The translations under genes and the position numbers were made by a program. A DNA stretch of 64,000 nucleotides from Pseudomonas fragi (GTDB lineage Bacteria; Pseudomonadota; Gammaproteobacteria; Pseudomonadales; Pseudomonadaceae), in assembly GCF_900105835.1 (NCBI RefSeq), contig NZ_LT629783.1, positions 1,984,001 through 2,048,000 of the forward strand, written 5' to 3'. Each line of letters starts with the position of its first letter. Positions within the stretch are counted from its first letter, which is position 1. Under the pieces are notes generated by a model. The model was not told the origin of the DNA, searched no databases, and saw nothing but the letters and a program-made list of their open reading frames with translations. Below, piece after piece: positions 43,244 through 52,001 of the stretch.

Positions 43244-43983
43244 TGTTGACCTTCCTCGATCAGAGTACCTTCAGCGCCACCGTGGACAATATTGAGCAGG
43301 GCGCCGGGCTTGTTCATATTAAATACACGCAATGGCATTTTGTGGTCGCGGCACAGACAGATGGCCGTCAGGTCCATAACACCCAGTTTGCGATCCAGCA
43401 CTTCATCGTAAGTCAGATGATCGAACTTCTCGGCATGCGGGTCTTTGAATGGATCTGCGGTGTACACGCCGTCAACCTTGGTTGCCTTGAGCACGACATC
43501 AGCGTCGATTTCGATAGCACGCAAGCAAGCTGCCGAATCCGTTGTAAAGAAAGGATTACCGGTGCCTGCAGCGAAAATCACCACATCTTTGGCATTCAGA
43601 TGGCGCATGGCCTTACGACGATCGTAATGATCGGTCACACCCACCATGGAAATGGCCGACATAACGATGGCGGAGATATTCGCACGTTCCAGCGCATCGC
43701 GCATGGCCAGGGCGTTCATCACGGTAGCCAGCATGCCCATATGGTCGCCAGTCACACGATCCATACCGGCGGCGCTCAATGCGGCACCACGGAACAGGTT
43801 GCCACCACCAATTACCAATCCTACCTGAACGCCGATGCCGACCAACTGGCCCACTTCCAGCGCCATGCGGTCGAGTACCTTGGGGTCGATCCCGAACTCT
43901 TCAGAGCCCATCAGGGCTTCGCCGCTTAGCTTGAGTAGAATGCGTTTATAGCGAGCTTGATAACCACTGCCCTGCTGAGCCAT
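43240..43983 (-). CDS. pyrH: UMP kinase
   Basis: Bacterial hexameric UMP kinase of 247 residues (aspartokinase-like fold). [25 protein letters not shown] and [15 protein letters not shown] are conserved. The [17 protein letters not shown] at 43983, preceded by GGAG, is chosen over an upstream start. Overlaps frr. Confidence 0.97.
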   Translation of the reverse strand: MAQQGSGYQARYKRILLKLSGEALMGSEEFGIDPKVLDRMALEVGQLVGIGVQVGLVIGGGNLFRGAALSAAGMDRVTGDHMGMLATVMNALAMRDALERANISAIVMSAISMVGVTDHYDRRKAMRHLNAKDVVIFAAGTGNPFFTTDSAACLRAIEIDADVVLKATKVDGVYTADPFKDPHAEKFDHLTYDEVLDRKLGVMDLTAICLCRDHKMPLRVFNMNKPGALLNIVHGGAEGTLIEEGQQ

Positions 43984-44133
43984 TGCGAATCTCTCCTGCC
44001 GCGTTTTATAGATAATCTGTGCGAGGTCATTTTTCAACCCGCGCTTGTTCTAACTGTGGCACTGCACAGCAGCACCATCGGAACACGAATTTGCAAACCG
44101 GTTCCGCCGAGAAGGAAAAATCCCCTCCCATTT

Positions 44134-44168
44134 GAAAAGAGGCTGCGCGCGTGAGCGGGCAGCCTCTT
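44134..44168 (-). terminator. tsf terminator
   Basis: AAGAGGCTGC/GCAGCCTCTT 10-bp stem, loop of 12, followed by TTTTC on the minus strand; 24 bases after the tsf stop. It may only partly stop transcription into pyrH. Confidence 0.75.
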
Positions 44169-44191
44169 CGGGTCGACAGTTTAAAACCGTC

Positions 44192-45061
44192 TTATTGCTT
44201 GCTGGCAGCCACTTGAGCAGCAACTTCAGCAGCGAAGTCGTCAACTGGCTTCTCGATGCCATCACCTACTTTGAAGTAAGTGAAGGAAACGATTTCAGCG
44301 CCGGCTTTCTTGGCCAGGTCACCGACTTTGATTTCCGGGTTCTTGACGAAAGCTTGCTCAACCAGGCTGGCTTCAGCCAGGAACTTGCTGATACGACCGG
44401 CAACCATTTTTTCAACGATTTCGGCTGGCTTGCCTTTGATCTTGTCTTCGTTGAGGCTCATGAACACGGTTTTTTCGCGTTCGATGGCATCAGCGGAAAC
44501 TTGCGATGGCAGCAGGAACTCAGGGTTGCTTGCAGCGACGTGCATGGCGATGTCACGAGCCAGCTCGGCGTTGCCGCCTTTCAGAGCTACCACAACACCG
44601 ATCTTGTTGCCGTGCAGGTAAGCGTCAACCACGTCGCCTTCGATGCGCGCCAGACGACGAATGTTTACGTTCTCGCCTACTTTACCAACCAGAATCAGAC
44701 GAGCTTCTTCTTGAGCGGCGATCAGCGGAGCAACGTCGGTCAGCTTGTCAGCGAACGCTTTTTCAACGCTGTCGTTAACGAAGATTTTGAAGTCTTCTTG
44801 CAGAGCCAGGAAGTCGGTTTGCGAGTTGACTTCCAGAATTACAGCCGACTTGTTGTCGTCTGCAACTTTAACTGCGATAGCGCCTTCAGCAGCAACGTTA
44901 CCTGCTTTTTTGGCTGCCTTGATGGCGCCCGAAGCACGCATGTCATCAATGGCTTTTTCGATGTCGCCGCCAGCCTTGGTCAAGGCTTTCTTGCAGTCCA
45001 TCATGCCTTCGCCAGTACGCTCACGCAGTTCTTTAACCAACGCTGCAGTAATCTCTGCCAT
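44192..45061 (-). CDS. tsf: Elongation factor Ts
   Basis: EF-Ts of 289 residues, the nucleotide exchange factor of EF-Tu. It begins MAEITAALVKELRERTGEGM and has TDFLA in the Tu-binding core. A start 11 codons upstream is rejected since the family begins at 45061. Co-transcribed with rpsB, with a strong hairpin between. Confidence 0.98.
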   Translation of the reverse strand: MAEITAALVKELRERTGEGMMDCKKALTKAGGDIEKAIDDMRASGAIKAAKKAGNVAAEGAIAVKVADDNKSAVILEVNSQTDFLALQEDFKIFVNDSVEKAFADKLTDVAPLIAAQEEARLILVGKVGENVNIRRLARIEGDVVDAYLHGNKIGVVVALKGGNAELARDIAMHVAASNPEFLLPSQVSADAIEREKTVFMSLNEDKIKGKPAEIVEKMVAGRISKFLAEASLVEQAFVKNPEIKVGDLAKKAGAEIVSFTYFKVGDGIEKPVDDFAAEVAAQVAASKQ

Positions 45062-45209
45062 TTCAAAATTCCTCTTGGATAGGTTTTCAACCATTCCACC
45101 CGACCGAACGGGCGTTCAATTCGTTTGAAGCGCACCCCGAATCAACCGTGCAGGTCGCCATCTGATACAGATACAACAAGCAGGGTTACAACAAATGGAT
45201 TTCGAGGTG

Positions 45210-45238
45210 GCAAAAAGGGGGCCAAGCCCCCTTTTTGC
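45210..45238. terminator. Perfect 13-bp hairpin between rpsB and tsf
   Basis: GCAAAAAGGGGGC-CAA-GCCCCCTTTTTGC; a terminator with a T-run in the stem, working in either direction. It lies 29 bases after the rpsB stop and would lower tsf relative to rpsB. Confidence 0.85.
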
Positions 45239-45267
45239 GTACTGAGTAAACGCTAGGCGTTAATTAC

Positions 45268-46011
45268 TCAGCCTTCAACTACCGCTGCAGCTGGAGCTTC
45301 TTCGACGAAAACGTCGGTGCCGCCAGCAACGTGGTTACGGCCTTTGATCACAGCATCAGCCATCGCACCCATGTACAGCTGGATAGCGCGGATTGCGTCA
45401 TCGTTACCCGGGATGATGTAGTCAACACCTTCTGGGCTGCTGTTGGTATCGACAACGCCGATTACCGGGATACCCAACTTGTTAGCTTCGGTGATCGCGA
45501 TACGCTCGTGGTCAACGTCGATAACGAACAGAGCGTCTGGCAGACCGCCCATGTCCTTGATACCACCCAGGCTACGATCCAGCTTCTGCAGATCGCGAGT
45601 GCGCATCAGCGCCTCTTTCTTGGTCAGCTTGGCGAAAGTACCGTCTTCTGCCTGGATTTCAAGGTCACGCAGACGCTTGATCGAAGCACGAATGGTTTTG
45701 AAGTTGGTGAGCATGCCGCCCAACCAGCGGTGATCGACGTACGGCGAACCGCAACGTGCTGCTTCTTCAGCAACGATCTTGCCAGCGGAACGCTTGGTGC
45801 CGACGAACAGAATCTTGTTTTTGCCCTGGGCCAGACGCTCTACGAAAGTCAGAGCTTCGTTGAACATTGGCAGGGTTTTTTCAAGGTTGATGATGTGGAT
45901 CTTGTTACGCGCGCCAAAGATGTATTTACCCATCTTCGGGTTCCAGTAACGGGTTTGGTGACCGAAGTGCACACCGGCCTTCAGCATATCGCGCATGTTG
46001 ACTTGGGACAT
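45268..46011 (-). CDS. rpsB: Ribosomal protein S2
   Basis: S2 of 247 residues; it begins [31 protein letters not shown] (in parts) and has [13 protein letters not shown] and the Ala/Val/Glu-rich tail of Pseudomonas S2. It heads the unit rpsB-tsf. The leader (46012-46147) folds into several hairpins, consistent with the known S2 autoregulation. Confidence 0.98.
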   Translation of the reverse strand: MSQVNMRDMLKAGVHFGHQTRYWNPKMGKYIFGARNKIHIINLEKTLPMFNEALTFVERLAQGKNKILFVGTKRSAGKIVAEEAARCGSPYVDHRWLGGMLTNFKTIRASIKRLRDLEIQAEDGTFAKLTKKEALMRTRDLQKLDRSLGGIKDMGGLPDALFVIDVDHERIAITEANKLGIPVIGVVDTNSSPEGVDYIIPGNDDAIRAIQLYMGAMADAVIKGRNHVAGGTDVFVEEAPAAAVVEG

Positions 46012-46147
46012 GATAGTTCCTTAATAAGTCGGGTTAGGCCTCCACGTATCCCAACGACCAACCAGCAGCTTCAAAGCTGAAGGCACCCAGGTCATCGTGT
46101 CGACACGTGTGTGGGTTTGTGCTCTGCGGGCTATACCCGCAAAGCGG
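46012..46147 (-). promoter_or_regulatory. rpsB leader, probable S2 autoregulatory RNA
   Basis: Holds hairpins CAGCTT-TG-AAGCTG (46066-46079), one around GTGTCGACAC (46097-46106) and GCGGGTATAGCCCGC near the 5' end. S2 represses its own operon through the rpsB leader in other gammaproteobacteria (known); here inferred by position and structure. Confidence 0.5.
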
Positions 46148-46152
46148 CGCAT

Positions 46153-46181
46153 TTTATACCACAAGATGCGTAAAAAACGAA
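46153..46181 (-). promoter_or_regulatory. rpsB promoter
   Basis: -10 TATAAA (46153-46158) with a GC-rich discriminator ATGCGCCGC after it, as usual for stringently controlled promoters; -35 TTCGTT at 17-base spacing is weak. Confidence 0.5.
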
Positions 46182-46242
46182 GCGTGAATTCAGACTTTAT
46201 TGTCAGGCCGTTGCCTGGCAAGGGTTTGCGCCAGTTTTGCGC

Positions 46243-46268
46243 TTGCCGCCTGCCGCCTGCCGCCTGCC
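46243..46268. repeat. Short tandem repeat of a 7-base unit (GCCGCCT)
   Basis: Three to four units in tandem upstream of rpsB; a possible slippage site. Confidence 0.6.
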
Positions 46269-46340
46269 CGACAATATTACTGCCGCCACCGAAATATTCC
46301 AAACACCGCTGGGCCCATCACAGAAGGCCGAACGCAGGTG

Positions 46341-46585
46341 CTGTTATGGGGGTGGCGCGGCAGGACGCCGCGCCAGCCGCGATGGGCCAAGGATGGCCCG
46401 TCGCGGCGTGCCCCCATAACAGTGCCGGAGTGAGGGCACCGGCGAGCCTTGGCGAGGCGGCCGTATGGTAGGGCCAAGACCTTTTGGTTACTTTTGGGAT
46501 GGTCCGACACTCGGCGTTTGCCAAAAGTGACCCGCCGTAAGGGCGGAACCCGTAGAAAGCCGTGACACATCGAATGGATATGTAC
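46341..46585 (+). repeat. Long structured dispersed repeat, copy 3 (divergent in sequence, same fold)
   Basis: Closing stem CTGTTATGGGGG/CCCCCATAACAG (46341-46352 with 46411-46422, perfect 12 bp) holds GGCGCGGC-AGGAC-GCCGCGCC (46354-46374) and GCCGCGAT..GTCGCGGC around GGGCC-AAGGAT-GGCCC (46376-46407). Then hairpin ACTTTTGG/CCAAAAGT (46490-46528) and CCGCC-GTAAG-GGCGG (46532-46546). It ends in GGATATGTAC (46576-46585). Confidence 0.8.
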
Positions 46586-46647
46586 TCGGTGGTTTTAACG
46601 GGTGTACCGCGTACATACCCTGCATCTGCGTTTAATCGGTTTAGCGC

Positions 46648-46733
46648 GTACATATCCAGCATTCGCGCCCAACTGGCATTATGGTTTCGCTCTTACAGCG
46701 AGTCACTTTTTCCAAACGCCGAAAAAGTAACCA
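46648..46733 (-). repeat. Long structured dispersed repeat, copy 4, first part
   Basis: Begins GTACATATCC as copy 1 does, with the TCGCT-GTAAG-AGCGA hairpin (minus strand) and ACTTTTTC/GAAAAAGT stem. Interrupted at 46733 by an insertion sequence; continues at 47989. Confidence 0.8.
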
Positions 46734-46797
46734 TGGGCCTGTCCCGTGACAACGGACGCCAAGAAGCGATACTTAAATCGTTCTCTTGGAGGTTGCC

Positions 46798-47091
46798 ATG
46801 TATCCATCTACTCGCCGTAACTATACCGATGAGTTCAAGACTCAAGCGGTTGCGCTGGCTGAAAGCGTTGGCAGAACCGAAGCGGCCCGCCAGCTAGAGA
46901 TGTCAGTCAAAACGCTCGATAACTGGGTGGACGCCACGCGCAGGGGCCAACCGCTGAGTTCGCCCGAGCGCAAGCCAATTACGAAGGAAGACAGTGAGCT
47001 TGCCCGCCTGCGAGCCGAGGTTGCCGAGCTGAAAATGGAGCGTGAAATCCTAAAAAAGGCGGCGGTATTCTTCGCCAGAGAGTCCAGGTGA
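46798..47091 (+). CDS. IS3-family transposase OrfA
   Basis: Helix-turn-helix protein of 97 residues (YTDEFKTQAVALAESVGRTEAARQL) with a C-terminal leucine-zipper-like helix (ELARLRAEVAELKMEREILKKA). ATG after TTGGAGG. The heptamer A AAA AAG at 47052-47058 lies in the right phase for a -1 frameshift that fuses OrfA to OrfB. Its stop overlaps the OrfB start. Confidence 0.92.
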   Translation: MYPSTRRNYTDEFKTQAVALAESVGRTEAARQLEMSVKTLDNWVDATRRGQPLSSPERKPITKEDSELARLRAEVAELKMEREILKKAAVFFARESR

Positions 47092-47951
47092 GATACGCCT
47101 TCGTCGCTGCTGAACGGACTCAATACCCGGTACAGGTGTTGTGTCGGGTGATGGAAGTCTCGACTTCAGGTTTCTACGATTACACGCACAGACAGCCTCG
47201 CCCTGATCCTGACGCTCAGATTCGCATTGCGTTGCGCAGTGCTTATGCGGCCAGTCGAAAAACCTATGGGCGGCCACGGTTGGTAGCCGCCTTGCGCCAG
47301 AAATCGTTCGCAGTGGGCCACAAACGGGTCAGGCGGTTGATGCGCGAGGAGCGGATACAGGGCAAGTCCAAAGGAGGTTTCAGGCCCTGCACCACTGACA
47401 GCTGTCATTATTTGCCGGTGGCGAGCAATGTGTTAGCGCGTCAGTTTTCTATCGATAACCCCACGCCGACCTGGGTCAGTGATATCACCTATCTCCCAAC
47501 CAGAGAGGGTTGGTTGTATCTAGCGATAGTGTTAAGCATCCAGACCCGCCAGATCTTGGGCTACAGCTTGTCGGACCGCATGCCAGATGGTTTGGTCGAA
47601 AGCGCGTTTTTGAATGCCTGGAGCGCCTGTTCTGGCAGCAGTGGAGCAGTATTTCACTCCGATCAGGGCCGTCAGTACGCAAGCAGTAAGTTCCGTTTGA
47701 CGCTGGCCAAGAAGGACTTCACCCAGAGCATGAGTCGAAAGGGAAATTGCTGGGACAACGCAGTGGCCGAGAGCTTTTTCGCTACGCTGAAAAGAGAGGA
47801 GGCTTTCGGGGTCTACCCCACAAAAAAACAGGCACAGCTATCAATCGCCAGCTATGTACATGGGTTTTACAACAGCAGTCGACTGCACTCAGCTCTGGGA
47901 TATCGTTCTCCGAACGAATATGCAAAGAGCTTGAGGCAGAAGACTCGATAG
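47088..47951 (+). CDS. IS3-family transposase OrfB (DDE integrase)
   Basis: Catalytic part, 287 residues if it starts at GTG 47088; the active product is expected to be the OrfAB fusion made by -1 frameshift. HTH_21 region near VSTSGFYDY; DDE residues in WVSDITYLP, FHSDQGRQYAS and DNAVAESFFATLKRE. No stop or frameshift, so the element looks functional. Confidence 0.93.
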   Translation: MRYAFVAAERTQYPVQVLCRVMEVSTSGFYDYTHRQPRPDPDAQIRIALRSAYAASRKTYGRPRLVAALRQKSFAVGHKRVRRLMREERIQGKSKGGFRPCTTDSCHYLPVASNVLARQFSIDNPTPTWVSDITYLPTREGWLYLAIVLSIQTRQILGYSLSDRMPDGLVESAFLNAWSACSGSSGAVFHSDQGRQYASSKFRLTLAKKDFTQSMSRKGNCWDNAVAESFFATLKREEAFGVYPTKKQAQLSIASYVHGFYNSSRLHSALGYRSPNEYAKSLRQKTR

Positions 47952-47988
47952 CCAGCTTCTTGGCGTCCGCTGCAGGGAGACAGGCCCA

Positions 47989-48168
47989 CCAAAAAGGCTT
48001 GCCCCTGGCGTACGGCCTTCGCTGCGCTCAGGTTCCCTCGCTCCGGTCCCGCTCCGTGGGCACGCCGCCACGGGCCATCCATGGCCCATCGCGGCTCTCC
48101 CGGCATCCATGCCGGTCAACCCACTACACAGAACCTCCTCTCGGCCTCCCGATGGGGCAGGCAGATCA
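47989..48168 (-). repeat. Long structured dispersed repeat, copy 4, second part
   Basis: Continues copy 4 after the IS. Hairpins GGGCC-ATGGAT-GGCCC and CCGGC-ATGGAT-GCCGG on the minus strand, as in copy 1; the outer closing stem has more mismatches than in copies 1-3. No gene in 47952-48434. Confidence 0.8.
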
Positions 48169-48190
48169 AAATCAAAAGCCAACTCAAAAA

Positions 48191-48234
48191 CAGATCCAAA
48201 GCAGATCCAAAGCAGATCCAAAGCAGATTAAAAA
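48191..48234. repeat. 11-base tandem repeat (CAGATCCAAAG) upstream of map
   Basis: Three exact units at 48191-48223 and a degenerate fourth; period equals one helical turn. Confidence 0.85.
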
Positions 48235-48434
48235 CAGGTGCTTTGGTCGCCCGGCTTTTTTGCCCTGGCCTTGGAATAGAACCAGAATGCTCCTATCTAT
48301 TAAGAGAAGCGATGGCTACAGGCCCACGACTAACGCCGACCGTCTGTTAGAATCGCTCTTTTATGACGGCGTGCCACGATTCACAGCACGCCCGCAATCC
48401 TGATGATGAGCGCCAACGCGCGAAGAGAGCCCGA

Positions 48435-49217
48435 ATGACCGTCACCCTCAAAACCCCCGAGGACATCGCAAAAATGCGTATCGCCGGCAAACTGGCCGCC
48501 GAAGTCCTGGAAATGATCGCCGAATACGTCAAGCCCGGCGTTACCACCGAAGAGCTGGACCGCATTTGCCATGACTATATCGTCAATGTGCAAAAGGCCA
48601 TCCCTGCCCCGCTCAACTATAAAGGCTTCCCCAAGTCGATCTGTACCTCGATCAACCATGTGGTATGCCACGGCATCCCGGGCGACAAGGTCCTGAAGGA
48701 CGGCGACACCCTGAACATCGACGTCACCGTGATCAAGGACGGCTATCACGGCGATACCAGCCGCATGTTCCACGTCGGCAAGGTACCGGTATGGGCCGAG
48801 CGCCTGTCCCAGGTGACCCAGGAATGCATGTACAAGGCTATCGAAATCGTCAAGCCGGGCTGCCGCCTGGGCGATATCGGTGAAGTGATCCAGAAGCACG
48901 CTGAAAAGAACGGTTTTTCTGTAGTACGCGAGTTCTGCGGCCACGGTATCGGCAAGGTGTTCCACGAAGAGCCGCAGATCCTGCACTACGGCCGCGCCGG
49001 CACCGGCATGGAACTGAAGGCCGGCATGACCTTCACCATCGAGCCGATGATCAACCAGGGCAAGGCCGACACCAAGGTGCTGGGCGACGGTTGGACCGCC
49101 ATCACCAAGGACCGCAAGCTGTCTGCCCAGTGGGAACACACCCTGCTGGTCACCGACACCGGCTACGAGATCTTCACCCTGCGCAGCGATGACACCATCC
49201 CCCGCGTTTCGGCCTGA
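48435..49217 (+). CDS. map: Methionine aminopeptidase, type I
   Basis: Peptidase of 260 residues that removes the initiator methionine. Metal ligands: Asp in NIDVTVIKDGYHGDTSRMF-type segment, His in CGHGIGKVFHEEP, Glu in FTIEPMINQG and SAQWEHTLLVT. The ATG MTVTLKTPEDIAKMRIAG is preferred to one 24 codons upstream. A -10-like TAGAAT lies at 48348-48353. Divergent from rpsB; the large gap holds the IS and repeats. Confidence 0.97.
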   Translation: MTVTLKTPEDIAKMRIAGKLAAEVLEMIAEYVKPGVTTEELDRICHDYIVNVQKAIPAPLNYKGFPKSICTSINHVVCHGIPGDKVLKDGDTLNIDVTVIKDGYHGDTSRMFHVGKVPVWAERLSQVTQECMYKAIEIVKPGCRLGDIGEVIQKHAEKNGFSVVREFCGHGIGKVFHEEPQILHYGRAGTGMELKAGMTFTIEPMINQGKADTKVLGDGWTAITKDRKLSAQWEHTLLVTDTGYEIFTLRSDDTIPRVSA

Positions 49218-49272
49218 TCCTTGCGTGTTTTCATCGTTTAACCCGTAAAACCCACGACAGGAATGCCAATCG

Positions 49273-51975
49273 ATGCCGCAGGTGGATCCAGAACTTTTTG
49301 ACCGCGGCCAGTTCCAGGCCGAACTGGCATTGAAGGCAAGCCCCATTGCCGCTTTCAAAAAGGCGATCCGCCAGGCACGGGAGGTACTCGACGAACGCTT
49401 CAAAAAGGGGCGTGATATTCGCCGCCTGATCGAAGATCGTGCATGGTTCGTCGATAACATCCTGCAACAGGCCTGGGACCAGTTCAGCTGGAGCGATCAG
49501 GCCGATATAGCGCTGGTTGCCGTCGGCGGCTATGGCCGGGGCGAATTGCACCCCTACTCCGATATCGATCTGCTGATCCTGCTGGATAACGCTGACCACG
49601 AAGTGTTCCGAGACTCTATCGAGCGCTTTCTGACTTTACTGTGGGACATTGGCCTGGAAGTAGGCCAGAGCGTTCGCTCGGTAGATGAATGCGCCGAGCA
49701 GGCCCGCGCCGACCTGACCATCATCACCAACCTGATGGAAAGCCGCACCGTGGCCGGCCCCGAGCGTCTGCGCCAGCGCATGCTGGATGTCACCAGCACT
49801 GCCCATATGTGGCCCAGCAAAGAGTTTTTCCTGGCCAAGCGCGCCGAACAAAAGGCCCGCCACCACAAGTACAACGACACCGAATACAACCTGGAACCCA
49901 ACGTCAAAGGCTCGCCCGGCGGCCTGCGCGATATCCAGACCATTTTGTGGGTAGCCCGTCGCCAGTACGGCACCCTGAACCTGCGCGCCCTGGCCGGCGA
50001 AGGCTTTCTGGTCGAGAGCGAGCATGCCCTGCTCGCCTCGTCCCAGGAGTTTTTGTGGAAGGTGCGCTATGCCCTGCACATGCTCGCCGGCCGCGCCGAA
50101 GACCGTCTGCTGTTCGACCATCAGCGCAGCATCGGCGAGCTGCTGGGTTTTGCCGGCGAAGACGCCAAGCAGACCATCGAAAATTTCATGCAGCAGTACT
50201 ACCGGGTGGTCATGAGCATTGCCCAGCTCAGCGACCTGATCATCCAGCACTTCGAAGAAGTGATCCTCGCCCCCGAGGACGAAGCGCCACCAACCCCGTT
50301 GAACTCGCGCTTCCAGTTGCACGATGGCTATATCGAAGCCACCAGCGACCACGTATTCAAGCGCACGCCCTTCGCCATGCTGGAAATCTTCCTGCTGATG
50401 GCCCAGCACCCCGAGATCAAGGGCGTGCGGGCCGACACCATCCGCCTGCTGCGTGAACATCGCTACCTGATCGACGACGATTTCCGCAAGGACATCCGCA
50501 ATACCAGCCTGTTTATCGAACTGTTCAAGTGCAAGATTGGCATCCACCGCAACCTGCGCCGAATGAACCGCTACGGCATTCTCGGCCGTTACCTGCCCGA
50601 ATTCGGCTTTATCGTCGGGCAAATGCAGCACGACCTGTTCCACATCTATACGGTCGACGCCCACACCCTGAACCTGATCAAGCACCTGCGTAAGTTGCAG
50701 TACACCCAGGTGTCAGAGAAATTCCCGCTGGCCAGTAAGCTGATGGCCAAGTTGCCCAAGCCCGAGCTGATTTACCTGGCGGGCCTGTACCACGACATCG
50801 GCAAGGGCCGCCACGGCGACCACTCCGAAATCGGTGCCGTGGATGCCGAAGCGTTCTGCATCCGCCACCAGTTGCCGCAGTGGGACACACGCCTGATCGT
50901 GTGGCTGGTGCAAAACCACCTGGTGATGTCCACCACCGCCCAGCGCAAGGACCTGTCGGACCCGCAAGTCATCCATGACTTTGCGCAGACCGTCGTCGAC
51001 GAAACCCACCTCGACTACCTCTATGTGCTGACTGTCGCCGATATCAACGCCACCAACCCGACGCTATGGAACTCCTGGCGCGCCAGCCTGTTGCGCCAGC
51101 TCTACACCGAGACCAAGCGCGCCCTGCGCCGTGGCCTGGAAAACCCGGTGGACCGTGAAGAACAGATCCGCCAGACGCAAAGTGCAGCGCTGGACATTCT
51201 GGTGCGCGGCGGCACCGACCAGGACGACGTCGAGCAACTGTGGTCACAGCTGGGCGACGATTATTTCCTGCGCCACTCTTCGGCCGACGTGGCCCTGCAC
51301 ACCGAGGCGATCCTGCAGCAACCAGCCGATGGCGGCCCGCTGGTGCTGATCAAGGAAACCACCCAGCGCGAGTTCGAGGGCGGCACGCAGATCTTTATCT
51401 ACGCCCCCGACCAGCACGATTTCTTCGCCGTGACCGTGGCCGCGATGGACCAGCTCAACCTCAACATCCATGACGCGCGCATCATCACCTCCAGCAGCCA
51501 GTTCACCCTCGACACCTATATCGTGCTCGACAACGACGGCGGTTCGATCGGCAACAACCCGGCGCGGATCGAAAAAATCCGCAAGGGCCTGACCGAAGCC
51601 CTGCGCAATCCGGATGACTACCCGACCATCATCCAGCGCCGGGTACCGCGCCAGCTCAAGCACTTTGCCTTTGCACCCCAGGTGACGATCCATAACGATG
51701 CCCAGCGCCCGGTGACCGTGCTGGAGCTCAGCGCCCCCGACCGCCCGGGCCTGCTGGCCCGCATCGGGATGATCTTCCTGGAGTTCGACCTGTCGCTGCA
51801 AAACGCCAAGATCGCCACCCTTGGCGAGCGCGTAGAAGACGTATTTTTCATCACCGATGCAAACAACCAGCCGCTGTCCGACCCGCAGCTGTGCATGCGT
51901 TTGCAGGAAGCGATCGTCGAGCAACTGACGGTCAATCAGGATTCAACCCCAGAACCGTGGCGCCTGAGCATTTAA
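49273..51975 (+). CDS. glnD: GlnD, PII uridylyltransferase/uridylyl-removing enzyme
   Basis: Bifunctional nitrogen sensor of 900 residues. Nucleotidyltransferase motif [17 protein letters not shown] (about residue 82-98), HD domain with [16 protein letters not shown] (about residue 507-522), and two C-terminal ACT domains ([39 protein letters not shown], in parts). It uridylylates PII in low glutamine and removes UMP in high glutamine. Fifty-five bases after map; 26 before dapC. Confidence 0.97.
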   Translation: MPQVDPELFDRGQFQAELALKASPIAAFKKAIRQAREVLDERFKKGRDIRRLIEDRAWFVDNILQQAWDQFSWSDQADIALVAVGGYGRGELHPYSDIDLLILLDNADHEVFRDSIERFLTLLWDIGLEVGQSVRSVDECAEQARADLTIITNLMESRTVAGPERLRQRMLDVTSTAHMWPSKEFFLAKRAEQKARHHKYNDTEYNLEPNVKGSPGGLRDIQTILWVARRQYGTLNLRALAGEGFLVESEHALLASSQEFLWKVRYALHMLAGRAEDRLLFDHQRSIGELLGFAGEDAKQTIENFMQQYYRVVMSIAQLSDLIIQHFEEVILAPEDEAPPTPLNSRFQLHDGYIEATSDHVFKRTPFAMLEIFLLMAQHPEIKGVRADTIRLLREHRYLIDDDFRKDIRNTSLFIELFKCKIGIHRNLRRMNRYGILGRYLPEFGFIVGQMQHDLFHIYTVDAHTLNLIKHLRKLQYTQVSEKFPLASKLMAKLPKPELIYLAGLYHDIGKGRHGDHSEIGAVDAEAFCIRHQLPQWDTRLIVWLVQNHLVMSTTAQRKDLSDPQVIHDFAQTVVDETHLDYLYVLTVADINATNPTLWNSWRASLLRQLYTETKRALRRGLENPVDREEQIRQTQSAALDILVRGGTDQDDVEQLWSQLGDDYFLRHSSADVALHTEAILQQPADGGPLVLIKETTQREFEGGTQIFIYAPDQHDFFAVTVAAMDQLNLNIHDARIITSSSQFTLDTYIVLDNDGGSIGNNPARIEKIRKGLTEALRNPDDYPTIIQRRVPRQLKHFAFAPQVTIHNDAQRPVTVLELSAPDRPGLLARIGMIFLEFDLSLQNAKIATLGERVEDVFFITDANNQPLSDPQLCMRLQEAIVEQLTVNQDSTPEPWRLSI

Positions 51976-52001
51976 CCGCCGCCGAGTGAGACCCGCACCC
52001 C

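Larger units (their letters stand above)
46734..47988 (+). mobile_element. IS3-family insertion sequence, complete, 1255 bases
   Basis: Terminal inverted repeats of about 33 bases (TGGGCCTGTC.. and ..GGACGCCAAGAAG matching, mismatches in the middle), beginning TG and ending CA. Flanked by CCA at 46731-46733 and 47989-47991, a 3-base target duplication. Two overlapping frames with a -1 slippery site encode the transposase. Inserted in copy 4 of the long repeat; removing IS plus one CCA restores AAGTAACCAAAAAGGC, matching copy 1. Confidence 0.93.

Noticed and set aside
48191..48234. CRISPR-like array
   Set aside because: Simple 11-base tandem units without spacers; no cas genes in the window.
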